Source of the DNA: Crocinitomicaceae bacterium
Lineage (GTDB): Bacteria; Bacteroidota; Bacteroidia; Flavobacteriales_D; Sanyastnellaceae
Length of the DNA stretch: 41,212 nucleotides
Assembly (NCBI GenBank): GCA_002722795.1
Contig: PBMY01000028.1
Location: forward strand, 1 to 41,212
Reading direction: 5' to 3'
The position numbers and the translations under genes are program-made. Shown here in pieces: positions 34,008-41,212 of the stretch (positions are counted from its first letter, which is position 1; each line of letters starts with the position of its first letter). A model generated the notes under the pieces. It was not told the DNA's origin. It saw only the letters and a list, made by a program, of their open reading frames with translations, and ran no database searches.

Positions 34008-34591
34008 AGGTGCATTAATTTATTTACTTCCTCTTCACTCAATTCCCTTACCTCACCGGAACTAAGACCTTTTAACTTAAATGGACCAATAGATTCTCTT
34101 ATCAGTCGTAGTGTAGGAAAACCGGCCTTTGCAGTCATTTTTCTCACCTGTCTGTTTTTTCCCTCAGTAAGAGTTAGACTAATCCATGTATCTGGAACAC
34201 TCTTTCTTACTCTAATTGGTGGAGTTCTTTCAGGGTATTCAGGTTGCGGATCTAGAATTGAAACTTTGCAAGATTTGGTCTTGTAAATTCTATTCTTAAT
34301 ATTTAAATCCATTGGCGACATCAGAACCTTTATGTTGTTATATTCAGGGACGCCTTCAACTTGAGCATGATAAGTTCTTGGGTGTCCGTTTTGAGGAGAA
34401 AGTAGCTCAGAATTAACTCTTTTATCATTTGTAAGTAGTAATAATCCTTCGCTATCTGTGTCAAGACGCCCAACTGAGTAAACATCAGAAGGCCAATCAA
34501 AATCGACATCAGCTAGTGATAAATGCCCGCCTTCTCTAGTGAATTGGCTTAACATCCCAAACGGTTTATAGAGAAGATAGTATTTATACAA
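34004..34591 (-). CDS. Pseudouridine synthase, RsuA/RluE family
   Basis: A 195-residue catalytic domain without an S4 domain. YYLLYKPFGMLSQFT opens the RsuA/RluB/E/F family fold, the active-site motif is VGRLDTDSEGLLLLTND with the catalytic aspartate at 44, and LTEGKNRQVRKMTAKAGFPTLRLIRESIGP is the conserved end. Length and lack of S4 fit RluE, which makes pseudouridine 2457 in E. coli 23S rRNA; the exact position is inferred from family only. It forms a two-gene unit with plsC. A perfect -7 box lies 26 bp upstream (34617-34624). Confidence 0.92.
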   Translation of the reverse strand: MYKYYLLYKPFGMLSQFTREGGHLSLADVDFDWPSDVYSVGRLDTDSEGLLLLTNDKRVNSELLSPQNGHPRTYHAQVEGVPEYNNIKVLMSPMDLNIKNRIYKTKSCKVSILDPQPEYPERTPPIRVRKSVPDTWISLTLTEGKNRQVRKMTAKAGFPTLRLIRESIGPFKLKGLSSGEVRELSEEEVNKLMHL

Positions 34592-34616
34592 TTGTGAATT
34601 TTTGTCTATTAAAGGA

Positions 34617-34624
34617 CAAAAGTA
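34617..34624 (-). promoter_or_regulatory. -7 box for the pseudouridine synthase/plsC unit
   Basis: TACTTTTG on the minus strand is a perfect TAnnTTTG box 26 bp before the ATG. No TTTG or TTG is found 19-21 bp further upstream, so only half of the promoter is supported. It lies in the short divergent spacer shared with rnpB. Confidence 0.35.
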
Positions 34625-34647
34625 ATTACTCTTATTTATGGAAGCGT

Positions 34648-34997
34648 TAGATTTGCATCACGGTTGACTTCATCGCCTCGATTTATTCGGGGAGGAAAGT
34701 CCGGACAGCGCAGAGCGCCGTACTCCTCAAAAGGGAGGGCTACCAAACGTGGTAGCACAGATAGTGCTAAAGAAATTTATACCGCCGATGGCTCTTCGGA
34801 GAACAGGTAAGGGTGAAAAGGTGAAGTAAGAGCTCACCAGCAGCAAAGTGATTTGCTGGCTTAGGTAAACCTTGCGGGCTGCAAGACCATGTAAACTAGT
34901 GCCTGAGGGCTGCTCGTTCGAACTAGAGGGTAGGTCGCATTAGATCAATGATGAAGCCGCATAGTGCGGAACAGAATCCGGCTTACACCGTAAATAC
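34648..34997 (+). ncRNA. rnpB: RNase P RNA, bacterial type A
   Basis: The conserved core is clear. GAGGAAAGTCCGGAC (from 34692) is the 5' P4/CR-I region. ACAGAATCCGGCTTACA (about 34971-34987) is the 3' CR-V/P4 partner. ACGGT (34660-34664) can pair with ACCGT (34987-34991) to close P1. GAACAGGTAAGGGTGAAAAGG and the GCTGCAAGACC and GAGGGTAGG segments are typical of the type A fold between them. It is the ribozyme that matures tRNA 5' ends. The ends are approximate. A near-match -7 box (TATTTATG, 34633-34640) lies just upstream, and a strong terminator follows. Confidence 0.96.
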
Positions 34998-35038
34998 GAG
35001 GGGGATCTTTTACGGATTCCCCTCTCCATTTTATAAGT
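34998..35038 (+). terminator. Terminator of rnpB
   Basis: GAGGGGGATC (34998-35007) and GATTCCCCTC (35015-35024) form a 10-bp stem with one G-T pair over a 7-nt loop, followed by TCCATTTTAT. It closes the RNase P RNA transcript. Confidence 0.85.
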
Positions 35039-35093
35039 GTTTTTATTATTCGTATTTATTGTAATACTTTTACAATATAATTTTAAATTTGAA

Positions 35094-35648
35094 ATGTCAA
35101 ACGTGAAATTCACTAAGCAAGAACTTAAGAAGTTTGTTGCTTACTATTCTGAAGAAAAACAGGCATTAGAGGCTAAGCTTGCGCATGTGAATGAGATGCT
35201 TTATAAGCTGAGTGGTAGTGTTGATATTAAACCCTCAAATGCTGCAAAACTAACATCAAAAGGCGAAGTGCCTAAGAAGAGGGGACCCAAAAGTGTTTGG
35301 GGATCATTTATAATCAAAAGATTAAGAGCTAGAAATAAGCCTTTGAATTATTCTGATTTAATTGATGATGCAATGGCAATTCATAAAATCTCGAACGAAA
35401 GAAAGGACAGCGCTAAGGCTAGTATTTTAAATGCTGCTTTCAGGTTAAGAACTAAAGAAGGCAGAATTGTTACAGTAGGAAGGAAAGGTCGTAAGGAAAA
35501 GCTGCTAGTTCTAACTAAATGGCTGCAAGAGGATGGTTCTCTACGAAATGAGTACGCTAGAGCATTTAAAAAGCTACAAGGAGGAAAGGCTGAGAAGGTA
35601 GATATGGCTACTATCCCTGGTTTTAAGTATCAAGAAGAAGAGGAGTAA
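35094..35648 (+). CDS. Putative DNA-binding protein: coiled coil, AT-hook-like motif, winged-helix-like domain
   Basis: The preferred start is the ATG at 35094 (184 residues). The frame is open from 35037, but those residues are hydrophobic, lie just after the rnpB terminator and look like an A/T-rich leader. Residues 7-40 are a helical coiled-coil segment (ELKKFVAYYSEEKQALEAKLAHVNEML). PKKRGPKSVWG (60-70) resembles an AT-hook. Residues 70-145 have a helix-turn-helix rhythm (FIIKRLRARNKPLNYSDLIDDAM, then ASILNAAFRLRTKEGRIVTVG), as in HARE-HTH-like winged helices. Basic overall with an acidic tail (QEEEE). I know similar proteins in Bacteroidota but no characterised member. It might be a nucleoid or transcription-associated factor. 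Confidence 0.75.
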   Translation: MSNVKFTKQELKKFVAYYSEEKQALEAKLAHVNEMLYKLSGSVDIKPSNAAKLTSKGEVPKKRGPKSVWGSFIIKRLRARNKPLNYSDLIDDAMAIHKISNERKDSAKASILNAAFRLRTKEGRIVTVGRKGRKEKLLVLTKWLQEDGSLRNEYARAFKKLQGGKAEKVDMATIPGFKYQEEEE

Positions 35649-35659
35649 TCTTTTTATGA

Positions 35660-37288
35660 TTATCCTAAGAAAGGGTATCTGTAGTCCTCAATTGGAACTA
35701 GCGTTTCCTTAATTGTTCGTGGGCTTACCCAACGCAATAAGTTTAATACAGATCCAGCTTTATCATTAGTCCCAGATCCTCGAGCCCCGCCAAATGGCTG
35801 CTGTCCTACAACAGCACCAGTGGGTTTGTCATTTAAATAGAAATTGCCTGCAGAGTTCTCAAGAGTATTTTTAGCAAGACTAAGTGCGTATCTGTCTTGA
35901 GCAAAAACAGCTCCAGTAAGTGCGTATTCACTTGTAGAATCTATAAGTTCTAGTGTTTCTTGAAACTTCTCTGAATCGAAAACATAGATAGTTAGAACAG
36001 GACCAAAAATTTCTTCAACCATAGTTCTGAACTTGGGGTTAGATGTTACAATCACAGTTGGGTCAACAAAGTATCCCTTTGAACCGTCGTAACTTCCACC
36101 TGTAATTATTTCACAATCATCCTGTTCTTTTGCCCAATCGATGTATGAAGTAATCTTGTCGAACGCTCTTTTATCGATTACCGCATTAATAAAATTCCCA
36201 AAATCTTCAGGTGATCCTATTTTAAGTGTAGCTAATTCTGAAACGAGCTTTTCCTTGACAGATGGCCAAATGTCTCGTGAAATGTATGCTCTTGAAGCTG
36301 CTGAACACTTCTGGCCTTGGAATTCAAAAGATCCTCTAATGAGTCCTGCGGCTACAGCATCTGGAATGGCACTACTATGAGCAACAACAAAATCTTTACC
36401 TCCAGTTTCACCGACTATACGAGGGTAGGTCTTGTATTTAGCAATATTTTCACCAATAGTCTTCCATAGATGGCGGAACACAGCAGTAGATCCTGTGAAG
36501 TGTAATCCTGAAAAGTCGGGGTGGTTGAAAACAACATCCCCAGCAACAGGACCATCTACAGTCACCATATTGATTACACCATCTGGTACACCAGCCTCTT
36601 TAAATATTTCCATTAATACTTGAGCACTATACACTTGAGAATCAGCAGGTTTCCATACTACAACATTACCCATCAAAGCCATACAAGATGGTAGGTTTGC
36701 TGCTATTGCAGTAAAGTTGAATGGAGTTACAGCAAATACAAATCCCTCTAATGGTCTGTATTCCATACGATTCCAAATGCCATAAGCACTTTCAGGTTGA
36801 ATTTCCATGATTTGCTGGCCAAAGTAGGCATTGAATCTCAAGAAATCAGTTAGCTCACAGGCTGCATCAATCTCTGCCTGGAAACAGTTCTTTGACTGAG
36901 CAAGCATTGTAGACGCATTAAGCTTAGCTCTGTATTTACCAGCAACTAAATCCGCTGCCTTTAAGAAGATGCTTGCTCTTTCAACGTATGAGTACGCTGC
37001 CCATTCTTTTCGAGCTTTTAGAGCTGAATCAATTGCAGCTTCAACGTGAGAAGAATCCCCGTAATTAAAGTGGCCCAAAACTTTCGAGTGATCATGTGGC
37101 GGTGTTATAATACGTTTATCAGAAGTTCTAATCTCCTCAGAACCAATGTACATAGGCACATCGATTGGGTCTTGATTAAACATCTTTTTATACATTGTCT
37201 GCAGTTCATCTCTCTCTAAAGAGCCAGGAGCATATGATAAAACTTGTTCGTTTATCGGATATGGTACTTTAAATGTGCCGTGAGCCAT
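35660..37288 (-). CDS. pruA: L-glutamate gamma-semialdehyde dehydrogenase (1-pyrroline-5-carboxylate dehydrogenase)
   Basis: A 542-residue aldehyde dehydrogenase of the P5C dehydrogenase type. NAYFGQQIMEIQP and RMEYRPLEGFVFAVTPFNFTAI (175-196) are the family's N-terminal blocks, IVGETGGKDF (291-300) carries catalytic Glu294, FQGQKCSAASRAY (323-335) carries Cys328, and EEIFGPVLTIYV and FGGARGSGTNDKAG follow. It oxidises glutamate semialdehyde to glutamate with NAD, the second step of proline catabolism. It is the stand-alone enzyme, with no PutA proline dehydrogenase domain and no proline dehydrogenase gene next to it. A -7 box is at 37306-37313. Confidence 0.95.
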   Translation of the reverse strand: MAHGTFKVPYPINEQVLSYAPGSLERDELQTMYKKMFNQDPIDVPMYIGSEEIRTSDKRIITPPHDHSKVLGHFNYGDSSHVEAAIDSALKARKEWAAYSYVERASIFLKAADLVAGKYRAKLNASTMLAQSKNCFQAEIDAACELTDFLRFNAYFGQQIMEIQPESAYGIWNRMEYRPLEGFVFAVTPFNFTAIAANLPSCMALMGNVVVWKPADSQVYSAQVLMEIFKEAGVPDGVINMVTVDGPVAGDVVFNHPDFSGLHFTGSTAVFRHLWKTIGENIAKYKTYPRIVGETGGKDFVVAHSSAIPDAVAAGLIRGSFEFQGQKCSAASRAYISRDIWPSVKEKLVSELATLKIGSPEDFGNFINAVIDKRAFDKITSYIDWAKEQDDCEIITGGSYDGSKGYFVDPTVIVTSNPKFRTMVEEIFGPVLTIYVFDSEKFQETLELIDSTSEYALTGAVFAQDRYALSLAKNTLENSAGNFYLNDKPTGAVVGQQPFGGARGSGTNDKAGSVLNLLRWVSPRTIKETLVPIEDYRYPFLG

Positions 37289-37305
37289 AATTTAATTTTT
37301 GGTCG

Positions 37306-37313
37306 CAAAATTA
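37306..37313 (-). promoter_or_regulatory. -7 box for pruA
   Basis: TAATTTTG on the minus strand is a perfect TAnnTTTG box, followed by CGACC, 17 bp before the pruA start codon. No clear -33 TTTG is present at 19-21 bp upstream. Confidence 0.45.
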
Positions 37314-37370
37314 ATTACTTGGGTGCTTGCACACCTAAGGTTTAGTAATTTTCGAAAGAATTTTCATAAT

Positions 37371-39014
37371 ATGAAAAAATTATATACCATAAATATGTTT
37401 TTTTGTTCTGCAGTTTCTCTAGCATTTACTTGTTTTGAGGCGCAAGGACAAACCTATATAAACGAACTCATGGCTAGCAATCAAACTGCTGTTTACGACG
37501 ATTTCTTTGAGTTTGACGATTGGATTGAGATATACCACGAGGGAGGAGTGTTAAATCTAGCTGGATATTATCTAAGCGATAGGCAAGACAATTTAACAAA
37601 GTGGGAAATCCCTTCAACTAATGCTGGAATAACTACAATTACACCCGGCGGACATTTAGTATTTTGGCTTGACAATGACACTGAACAAGGTGAGGACCAC
37701 GCAAATTTTAAACTAAGTCCTGACGGTGAGGGGGTTTATTTAACAGCGCCTGATGGTGTGACTATTATTGATTCAATAGTATTTCCGCCTCAACAAACAG
37801 ATATAAGTTACGGGCGAAATTGCGATGGTTGTGGAAATTGGATGTATTTCGATTTACACACTATTGATGATAATAATAGCTACGAAACACCTGCCACTCC
37901 ATTGTTATATATAAATGAAATCTTGATAGCTAACGTGAGTAATCTAGTTGATGAAGTTTTTGACCTTGATCCTTGGGTTGAGATTTATAACCCAAACTCT
38001 TTTCAGGTTAACCTTAGTTCATACACCATTTCTAATTCTGAGGGACAGTCTTACACTCTACCATCTAACATGCCGTATGACCTTACTATTGAAGCTGAAG
38101 GGTTCTTAGTACTTTGGCTTGACGGAGAAACGTCTCAGGGTGGACATCATTTAGGTTTTACTCCTTCTCCGACAGCTACAGACATTAAGCTAATTGGCTC
38201 AGATGGAGTACTAGCGGCTTCTTACGATTATCAGGTAGGAAACCCCAACACTAGTTGGGGACGTCAAGTAGATGGTGGGCAAATTTCAATTTGGTTTGAC
38301 ATCCCTACACCAAGAGTTTCAAATACAATCTTTATAATTCAACCTGGCCTAGTAGTTTTAAATGAGCTACAATCATCAAACTTTCTTGATACTACAGACT
38401 ATACAGGCGCTCATGAGGATTGGTTTGAAGTTTACAATATTAGTGATCATCCAGTAGATATAGGAGGGTATTATCTGACAGATAAGATAAACCAACCAAC
38501 CAAATACAAAATTCCTAATGATGTCCCAGACTCAACAACAATCGCTCCAGGCCAGTTTGTTTTGATTTATGCTGATGAAGACAATTCAGAGGGGTGGAAT
38601 CACACGAATTTTAAGTTTAATAATGACGGAGAGGCATTGGTATTTAGATCTCCTGATGGCTTTACTATTGCCGATTCTGTTCATTTTGGCGCGTTGTCAG
38701 TGGATCACAGTTGGGGTAGAGATCCTGACGGAAACGGACCTTGGAGAGAATTTATCCTAGGAGAGACTACTCCTGAATACTGTAATGTATGTACAAATTA
38801 TATATCTTCTTTAGACATTAAAACATTAGATTTATTCCCTAATCCTGTTAATAGTTCAGGGTATTTCACACTTCCTGGTAATGCAACAATATTTGATATT
38901 AGTGGAAGGTTAATTAAAACCCTCAGTACTGGTAGAGTTGAACCTGGAACATTAAAGGCTGGGACTTATTTAGTCTACATAAATGAAACTGCCCAAATCC
39001 TTATAGTTGAATAA
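37371..39014 (+). CDS. T9SS type A secreted protein with three lamin-tail domains
   Basis: The ATG at 37371 gives 547 residues and a signal peptide (MKKLYTINMFFCSAVSLAFTCFEAQGQ); the frame's earlier ATG at 37299 adds a non-conserved stretch. Three lamin-tail (LTD) domains follow: INELMASNQTAVYDDFFEFDDWIEIY to SYGRNCDGCGNW (about 29-165), INEILIANVSNLVDEVFDLDPWVEIY to SWGRQVDGG (about 178-310), and LNELQSSNFLDTTDYTGAHEDWFEVY to SWGRDPDGNGPW (about 327-470). Each has the WxExYN, G-Y-x-L-S/T-D and W-G-R marks. The last 50 residues (LDLFPNPVNSSGYF to GTYLVYINETAQILIVE) are a type A sorting domain. It is a likely surface or secreted protein; LTD domains in bacteria often accompany nucleases or CotH proteins, but no catalytic domain is present. 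Confidence 0.9.
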   Translation: MKKLYTINMFFCSAVSLAFTCFEAQGQTYINELMASNQTAVYDDFFEFDDWIEIYHEGGVLNLAGYYLSDRQDNLTKWEIPSTNAGITTITPGGHLVFWLDNDTEQGEDHANFKLSPDGEGVYLTAPDGVTIIDSIVFPPQQTDISYGRNCDGCGNWMYFDLHTIDDNNSYETPATPLLYINEILIANVSNLVDEVFDLDPWVEIYNPNSFQVNLSSYTISNSEGQSYTLPSNMPYDLTIEAEGFLVLWLDGETSQGGHHLGFTPSPTATDIKLIGSDGVLAASYDYQVGNPNTSWGRQVDGGQISIWFDIPTPRVSNTIFIIQPGLVVLNELQSSNFLDTTDYTGAHEDWFEVYNISDHPVDIGGYYLTDKINQPTKYKIPNDVPDSTTIAPGQFVLIYADEDNSEGWNHTNFKFNNDGEALVFRSPDGFTIADSVHFGALSVDHSWGRDPDGNGPWREFILGETTPEYCNVCTNYISSLDIKTLDLFPNPVNSSGYFTLPGNATIFDISGRLIKTLSTGRVEPGTLKAGTYLVYINETAQILIVE

Positions 39015-39046
39015 TTTGTACAACACTATTTAAGTCTGTATATTTG
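39015..39046 (+). promoter_or_regulatory. Consensus Bacteroidota promoter of rpsA
   Basis: TTTG (39015-39018), 20 bp, then TATATTTG (39039-39046) match the TTTG-N19-21-TAnnTTTG promoter exactly. The TTTG starts directly after the stop of the preceding gene. Transcription should begin near 39052 and leave a leader of about 90 nt. Confidence 0.8.
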
Positions 39047-39047
39047 C

Positions 39048-39062
39048 GCCCCAAATTGGGGC
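39048..39062. promoter_or_regulatory. GC-rich dyad over the predicted rpsA start point
   Basis: GCCCCAAATTGGGGC is a 15-bp perfect inverted repeat directly after the -7 box. It covers the expected transcription start, so it may be an operator rather than an RNA hairpin. Confidence 0.45.
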
Positions 39063-39066
39063 AATA

Positions 39067-39108
39067 GTGAGGATTGTCCATTGATTAAAGTCTGATTGTC
39101 CTCCTCAC
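39067..39108 (+). promoter_or_regulatory. Hairpin in the rpsA leader
   Basis: GTGAGGA (39067-39073) pairs perfectly with TCCTCAC (39102-39108) around a 28-nt interior that includes the repeat ATTGTCC/ATTGTCC. It ends 33 nt before the ATG. Such a leader could serve S1 autoregulation, which is known in E. coli but with a different structure. Confidence 0.5.
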
Positions 39109-39141
39109 ATAAGTCAAATCATACAAATACATACGGGTCGC

Positions 39142-41212
39142 ATGAGCGAAGAAACACCCAAAGCTGAAGAAGCTAAAGTAAAAGAAGCTGTTCAGGAAGT
39201 AGCAGTCGAAGATACTGCATTAGTAAATGAAGTAACACCACAAGATCCTCGTGAATTAGCGCAACCATCTGAAGATTTCGATTGGGATGCAATCGACAAT
39301 TCTGATGATTCATTGTCTGATGAGGAGAGAGCAAAACTTGAAGAGGTATACTCTGCTAACCTTACACTTATTGAGGATAAGCAAGTAGTTGAAGGCACTG
39401 TAGTTTCTGTAGGTAAAAAGGAAATTGTTGTAAATATCGGTTACAAGTCAGAGGGAGTTATCTCTGCATCGGAGTTTAGATACAACCCTGACCTTAAGCC
39501 TGGAGACAATGTTGCTGTATTCGTAGAAAAACAAGAAGATGCAAATGGTCAGCTAGTTGTTAGCCACCGTACTGCTCGAGTATACAAGGCATGGGGTAAG
39601 ATTAACCAAGCAAAAGATGAGGATCTTATCATTCAAGGTACTGTTAAGTGCAGAACTAAGGGAGGATTAATCGTAGACGTATTTGGACTTGAAGCATTCC
39701 TTCCTGGTTCACAGGTAGACGTTAAGCCTATTCGTGATTTTGACGATTACGTTGGAAAACAAATGGAATTTAAGGTTGTTAAAATCAACCACGAGTTTAA
39801 GAACGTTGTTGTATCTCATAAAGCTCTTATCGAAGCTGAGCTTGAAGAGCAGAAGCGACTTATAATTAAAGGTCTTGAGAAAGGTCAAGTACTTGAGGGG
39901 GCTGTTAAGAACGTTACTTCTTACGGAGTATTCGTTGACCTTGGTGGAGTAGACGGACTAGTTCATATAACAGATATGAGTTGGGGTCGTGTAGGTCACC
40001 CTGAGGAGCTTGTTGAATTAGATCAAAAGATTAACGTTGTAATTCTTGACTTTGATGACGACAAGCGTCGAATTGCACTAGGCATGAAGCAACTAACATC
40101 TCACCCATGGGATGGACTTACTGAAGAATTCACTGAAGGTTCTAAGGTTAAGGGTAAAGTTGTTGTTATGGCAGATTACGGTGCCTTCATTGAAATTGCT
40201 CCCGGAGTTGAGGGACTTCTTCACGTTAGTGAGATGTCTTGGTCACAGCACCTACGTAGCGCACAAGACTTCCTTAAGGTTGGTGAAGAAATCGAATGTG
40301 TTCTTCTTAGCATTGACAGAGAAGAGAGGAAGATGTCTTTAGGTCTTAAGCAACTTACTAATGATCCTTGGGAAGAAATTGAAAAGCGTTATCCGCTTGA
40401 GTCTAAGCAAAAGGGTAAGGTTAGAAACTTCACAAACTTTGGTCTGTTTGTAGAGCTAGAGGAGGGTATTGATGGATTAGTTCATATCTCTGATTTGAGT
40501 TGGTCTAAGAAAATCAAGCACCCATCTGAGTTCTGCAATGTAGGAGACGAGATTGAGGTAGTCGTTATGGAGCTCGATAAGGAGAACCGTAGAATGAGTC
40601 TTGGTCATAAGCAAATCGAGGAAAATCCATGGGAGGTCTTCGAGACTGTATTTGCTGTTGGATCATCACACAATGCTACAGTAGTTAAGATCGAAGGAAG
40701 TAATGCTATTATCGCTCTTCCTTACGGACTTGAGGGCACATGTCACACAAAGCACCTCAATAAGGCTGATGGTGAAGCTCTTAAGGTTGATGAGGCTGCA
40801 GATTTCGTTGTACTTGAATTTAACCGTAACGCAAAGAGAATAACTGTTAGCCACCTTCGTACACACGAGGAGGGGCCAGCGAAGAAAGAGCGGAAGTCTA
40901 AATCAAGTGGTTCTAAATCAGGTGCTAGTAATCGTATGATGCAAGAGATTAACTCATCTACTGAAAAGAGTACTCTTGGTGATTTAGACGTTCTTTCACA
41001 ACTTAAGGCATCAATGGACGCTACTCCTGAAGAGGAGGCGACAATTGCTGAAAAGGCTGTGGAAGAAAAGAAGAAGCCTGCTAAGAAGACTGTAGCTAAG
41101 AAAACAACAGCAAAAAAGAAAACTACTGCAAAGAAAACTACTGCAAAGAAAACTACTGCAAAGAAAACTATTGTAACGAAAGCTGCAGCGGACGTTGAAA
41201 ATGTAGAAGAAG
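39142..41212 (+). CDS. rpsA: 30S ribosomal protein S1, partial (C-terminus outside window)
   Basis: From the ATG at 39142, 690 codons are open to the window edge. An acidic N-terminal extension of about 75 residues precedes six S1 domains. The first (VVEGTVVSVGKKEIVVNIG) and second (IIQGTVKCRTKGGLIVDVFG) are the divergent ribosome-binding pair. Domains 3 to 5 carry the canonical GVFVDLGGVDGLVHITDMSW, GAFIEIAPGVEGLLHVSEMSW and GLFVELEEGIDGLVHISDLSW. The sixth is weaker (IIALPYGLEGTCHT). After about residue 578 comes STLGDLDVLSQLKASM, then a lysine/threonine/alanine-rich tail from about 643. S1 binds mRNA at the 30S subunit and matters in Bacteroidota because Shine-Dalgarno sequences are rare. 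C-rich, optimal codon use fits high expression. Confidence 0.96.
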   Translation, partial: MSEETPKAEEAKVKEAVQEVAVEDTALVNEVTPQDPRELAQPSEDFDWDAIDNSDDSLSDEERAKLEEVYSANLTLIEDKQVVEGTVVSVGKKEIVVNIGYKSEGVISASEFRYNPDLKPGDNVAVFVEKQEDANGQLVVSHRTARVYKAWGKINQAKDEDLIIQGTVKCRTKGGLIVDVFGLEAFLPGSQVDVKPIRDFDDYVGKQMEFKVVKINHEFKNVVVSHKALIEAELEEQKRLIIKGLEKGQVLEGAVKNVTSYGVFVDLGGVDGLVHITDMSWGRVGHPEELVELDQKINVVILDFDDDKRRIALGMKQLTSHPWDGLTEEFTEGSKVKGKVVVMADYGAFIEIAPGVEGLLHVSEMSWSQHLRSAQDFLKVGEEIECVLLSIDREERKMSLGLKQLTNDPWEEIEKRYPLESKQKGKVRNFTNFGLFVELEEGIDGLVHISDLSWSKKIKHPSEFCNVGDEIEVVVMELDKENRRMSLGHKQIEENPWEVFETVFAVGSSHNATVVKIEGSNAIIALPYGLEGTCHTKHLNKADGEALKVDEAADFVVLEFNRNAKRITVSHLRTHEEGPAKKERKSKSSGSKSGASNRMMQEINSSTEKSTLGDLDVLSQLKASMDATPEEEATIAEKAVEEKKKPAKKTVAKKTTAKKKTTAKKTTAKKTTAKKTIVTKAAADVENVEE
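41098..41175 (+). repeat. 15-bp tandem repeat encoding KKTTA units in rpsA
   Basis: AAGAAAACTACTGCA occurs three times without change (41116-41160). A variant copy lies before (41098-41112) and a diverged one after (41161-41175). Each unit is five codons, so copy number can vary without breaking the frame. Confidence 0.9.

Noticed and set aside
35084-35091. TAAATTTG, a perfect -7 box sequence
   Set aside because: It ends two bases before the start codon at 35094 and has no -33 partner, so it would give a transcript without a usable start.
41098-41175. Short direct repeats as a possible CRISPR array
   Set aside because: The units are 15 bp, directly adjacent with no spacers and inside a reading frame, so they are coding tandem repeats.

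Overview
The window is a stretch of a low-GC chromosome from a Bacteroidota bacterium, most likely a free-living, probably marine member of the Flavobacteriia. The signs are four predicted type IX secretion (T9SS) cargo proteins (one with a type B tail, three with type A tails), secreted DUF4369/DUF5106-type thioredoxin and GH92 proteins, Bacteroidota-style promoters (TTTG-N20-TAnnTTTG upstream of rpsA) and start sites without clear Shine-Dalgarno sequences. I cannot name a genus. The gene at the left edge (a putative lipoprotein) and the gene at the right edge (rpsA) are cut by the window. No tRNA, 5S/16S/23S rRNA, CRISPR array, transposase, integrase or phage gene was seen.

Layout. 1-2.1 kb: small accessory genes on the minus strand (lipoprotein fragment, a secreted protein made of two near-identical 81-residue units, a GNAT acetyltransferase). 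Two of them share a 29-bp upstream repeat. 2.1-4.5 kb: large glycine-rich T9SS type B surface protein. 4.8-11.7 kb: mixed genes (GT4 glycosyltransferase, RRM protein, phospholipid-methyltransferase-like enzyme overlapping a TlpA-like thioredoxin, T9SS type A protein, DUF2797 protein, YqgE/AlgH, alpha/beta hydrolase). 11.7-19.7 kb: a tight four-gene minus-strand operon in the order paaZ, S41 peptidase, GH92 mannosidase, class III aminotransferase, with junctions of 1, 3 and -1 bp. 19.9-22.9 kb: a probably highly expressed T9SS type A protein with a strong terminator, then a PhoD-like lipoprotein coupled to pdxH. 23-32 kb: recQ-rlmI on the minus strand, head-to-head with tpiA-prmA and a 1464-residue secreted protein of unknown function. 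32-35.7 kb: nitronate-monooxygenase-like enzyme, an rsuA/rluE-family pseudouridine synthase with plsC, the RNase P RNA gene, and a small putative DNA-binding protein. 35.7-41.2 kb: pruA, a triple lamin-tail-domain T9SS protein, and rpsA with an excellent promoter, a structured leader and a lysine-rich tail.

The region is compact. Convergent genes share stop codons (TTAA at 10213-10216 and 23006-23009) or overlap, and two divergent pairs have almost no intergenic DNA. Housekeeping functions (translation and RNA: rpsA, rnpB, prmA, rlmI, pseudouridine synthase; metabolism: tpiA, pdxH, pruA, plsC; repair: recQ) alternate with envelope and secreted proteins. No defence island or large novel gene cluster is evident. 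The most unusual items are the paaZ/S41/GH92/aminotransferase operon, the giant secreted protein after prmA, the coiled-coil/AT-hook-like/winged-helix-like protein after rnpB, the rpsA leader and tail, and a DUF2797 protein that seems to have lost its zinc-ribbon cysteines. Product names rest on motif reading, not on database searches.
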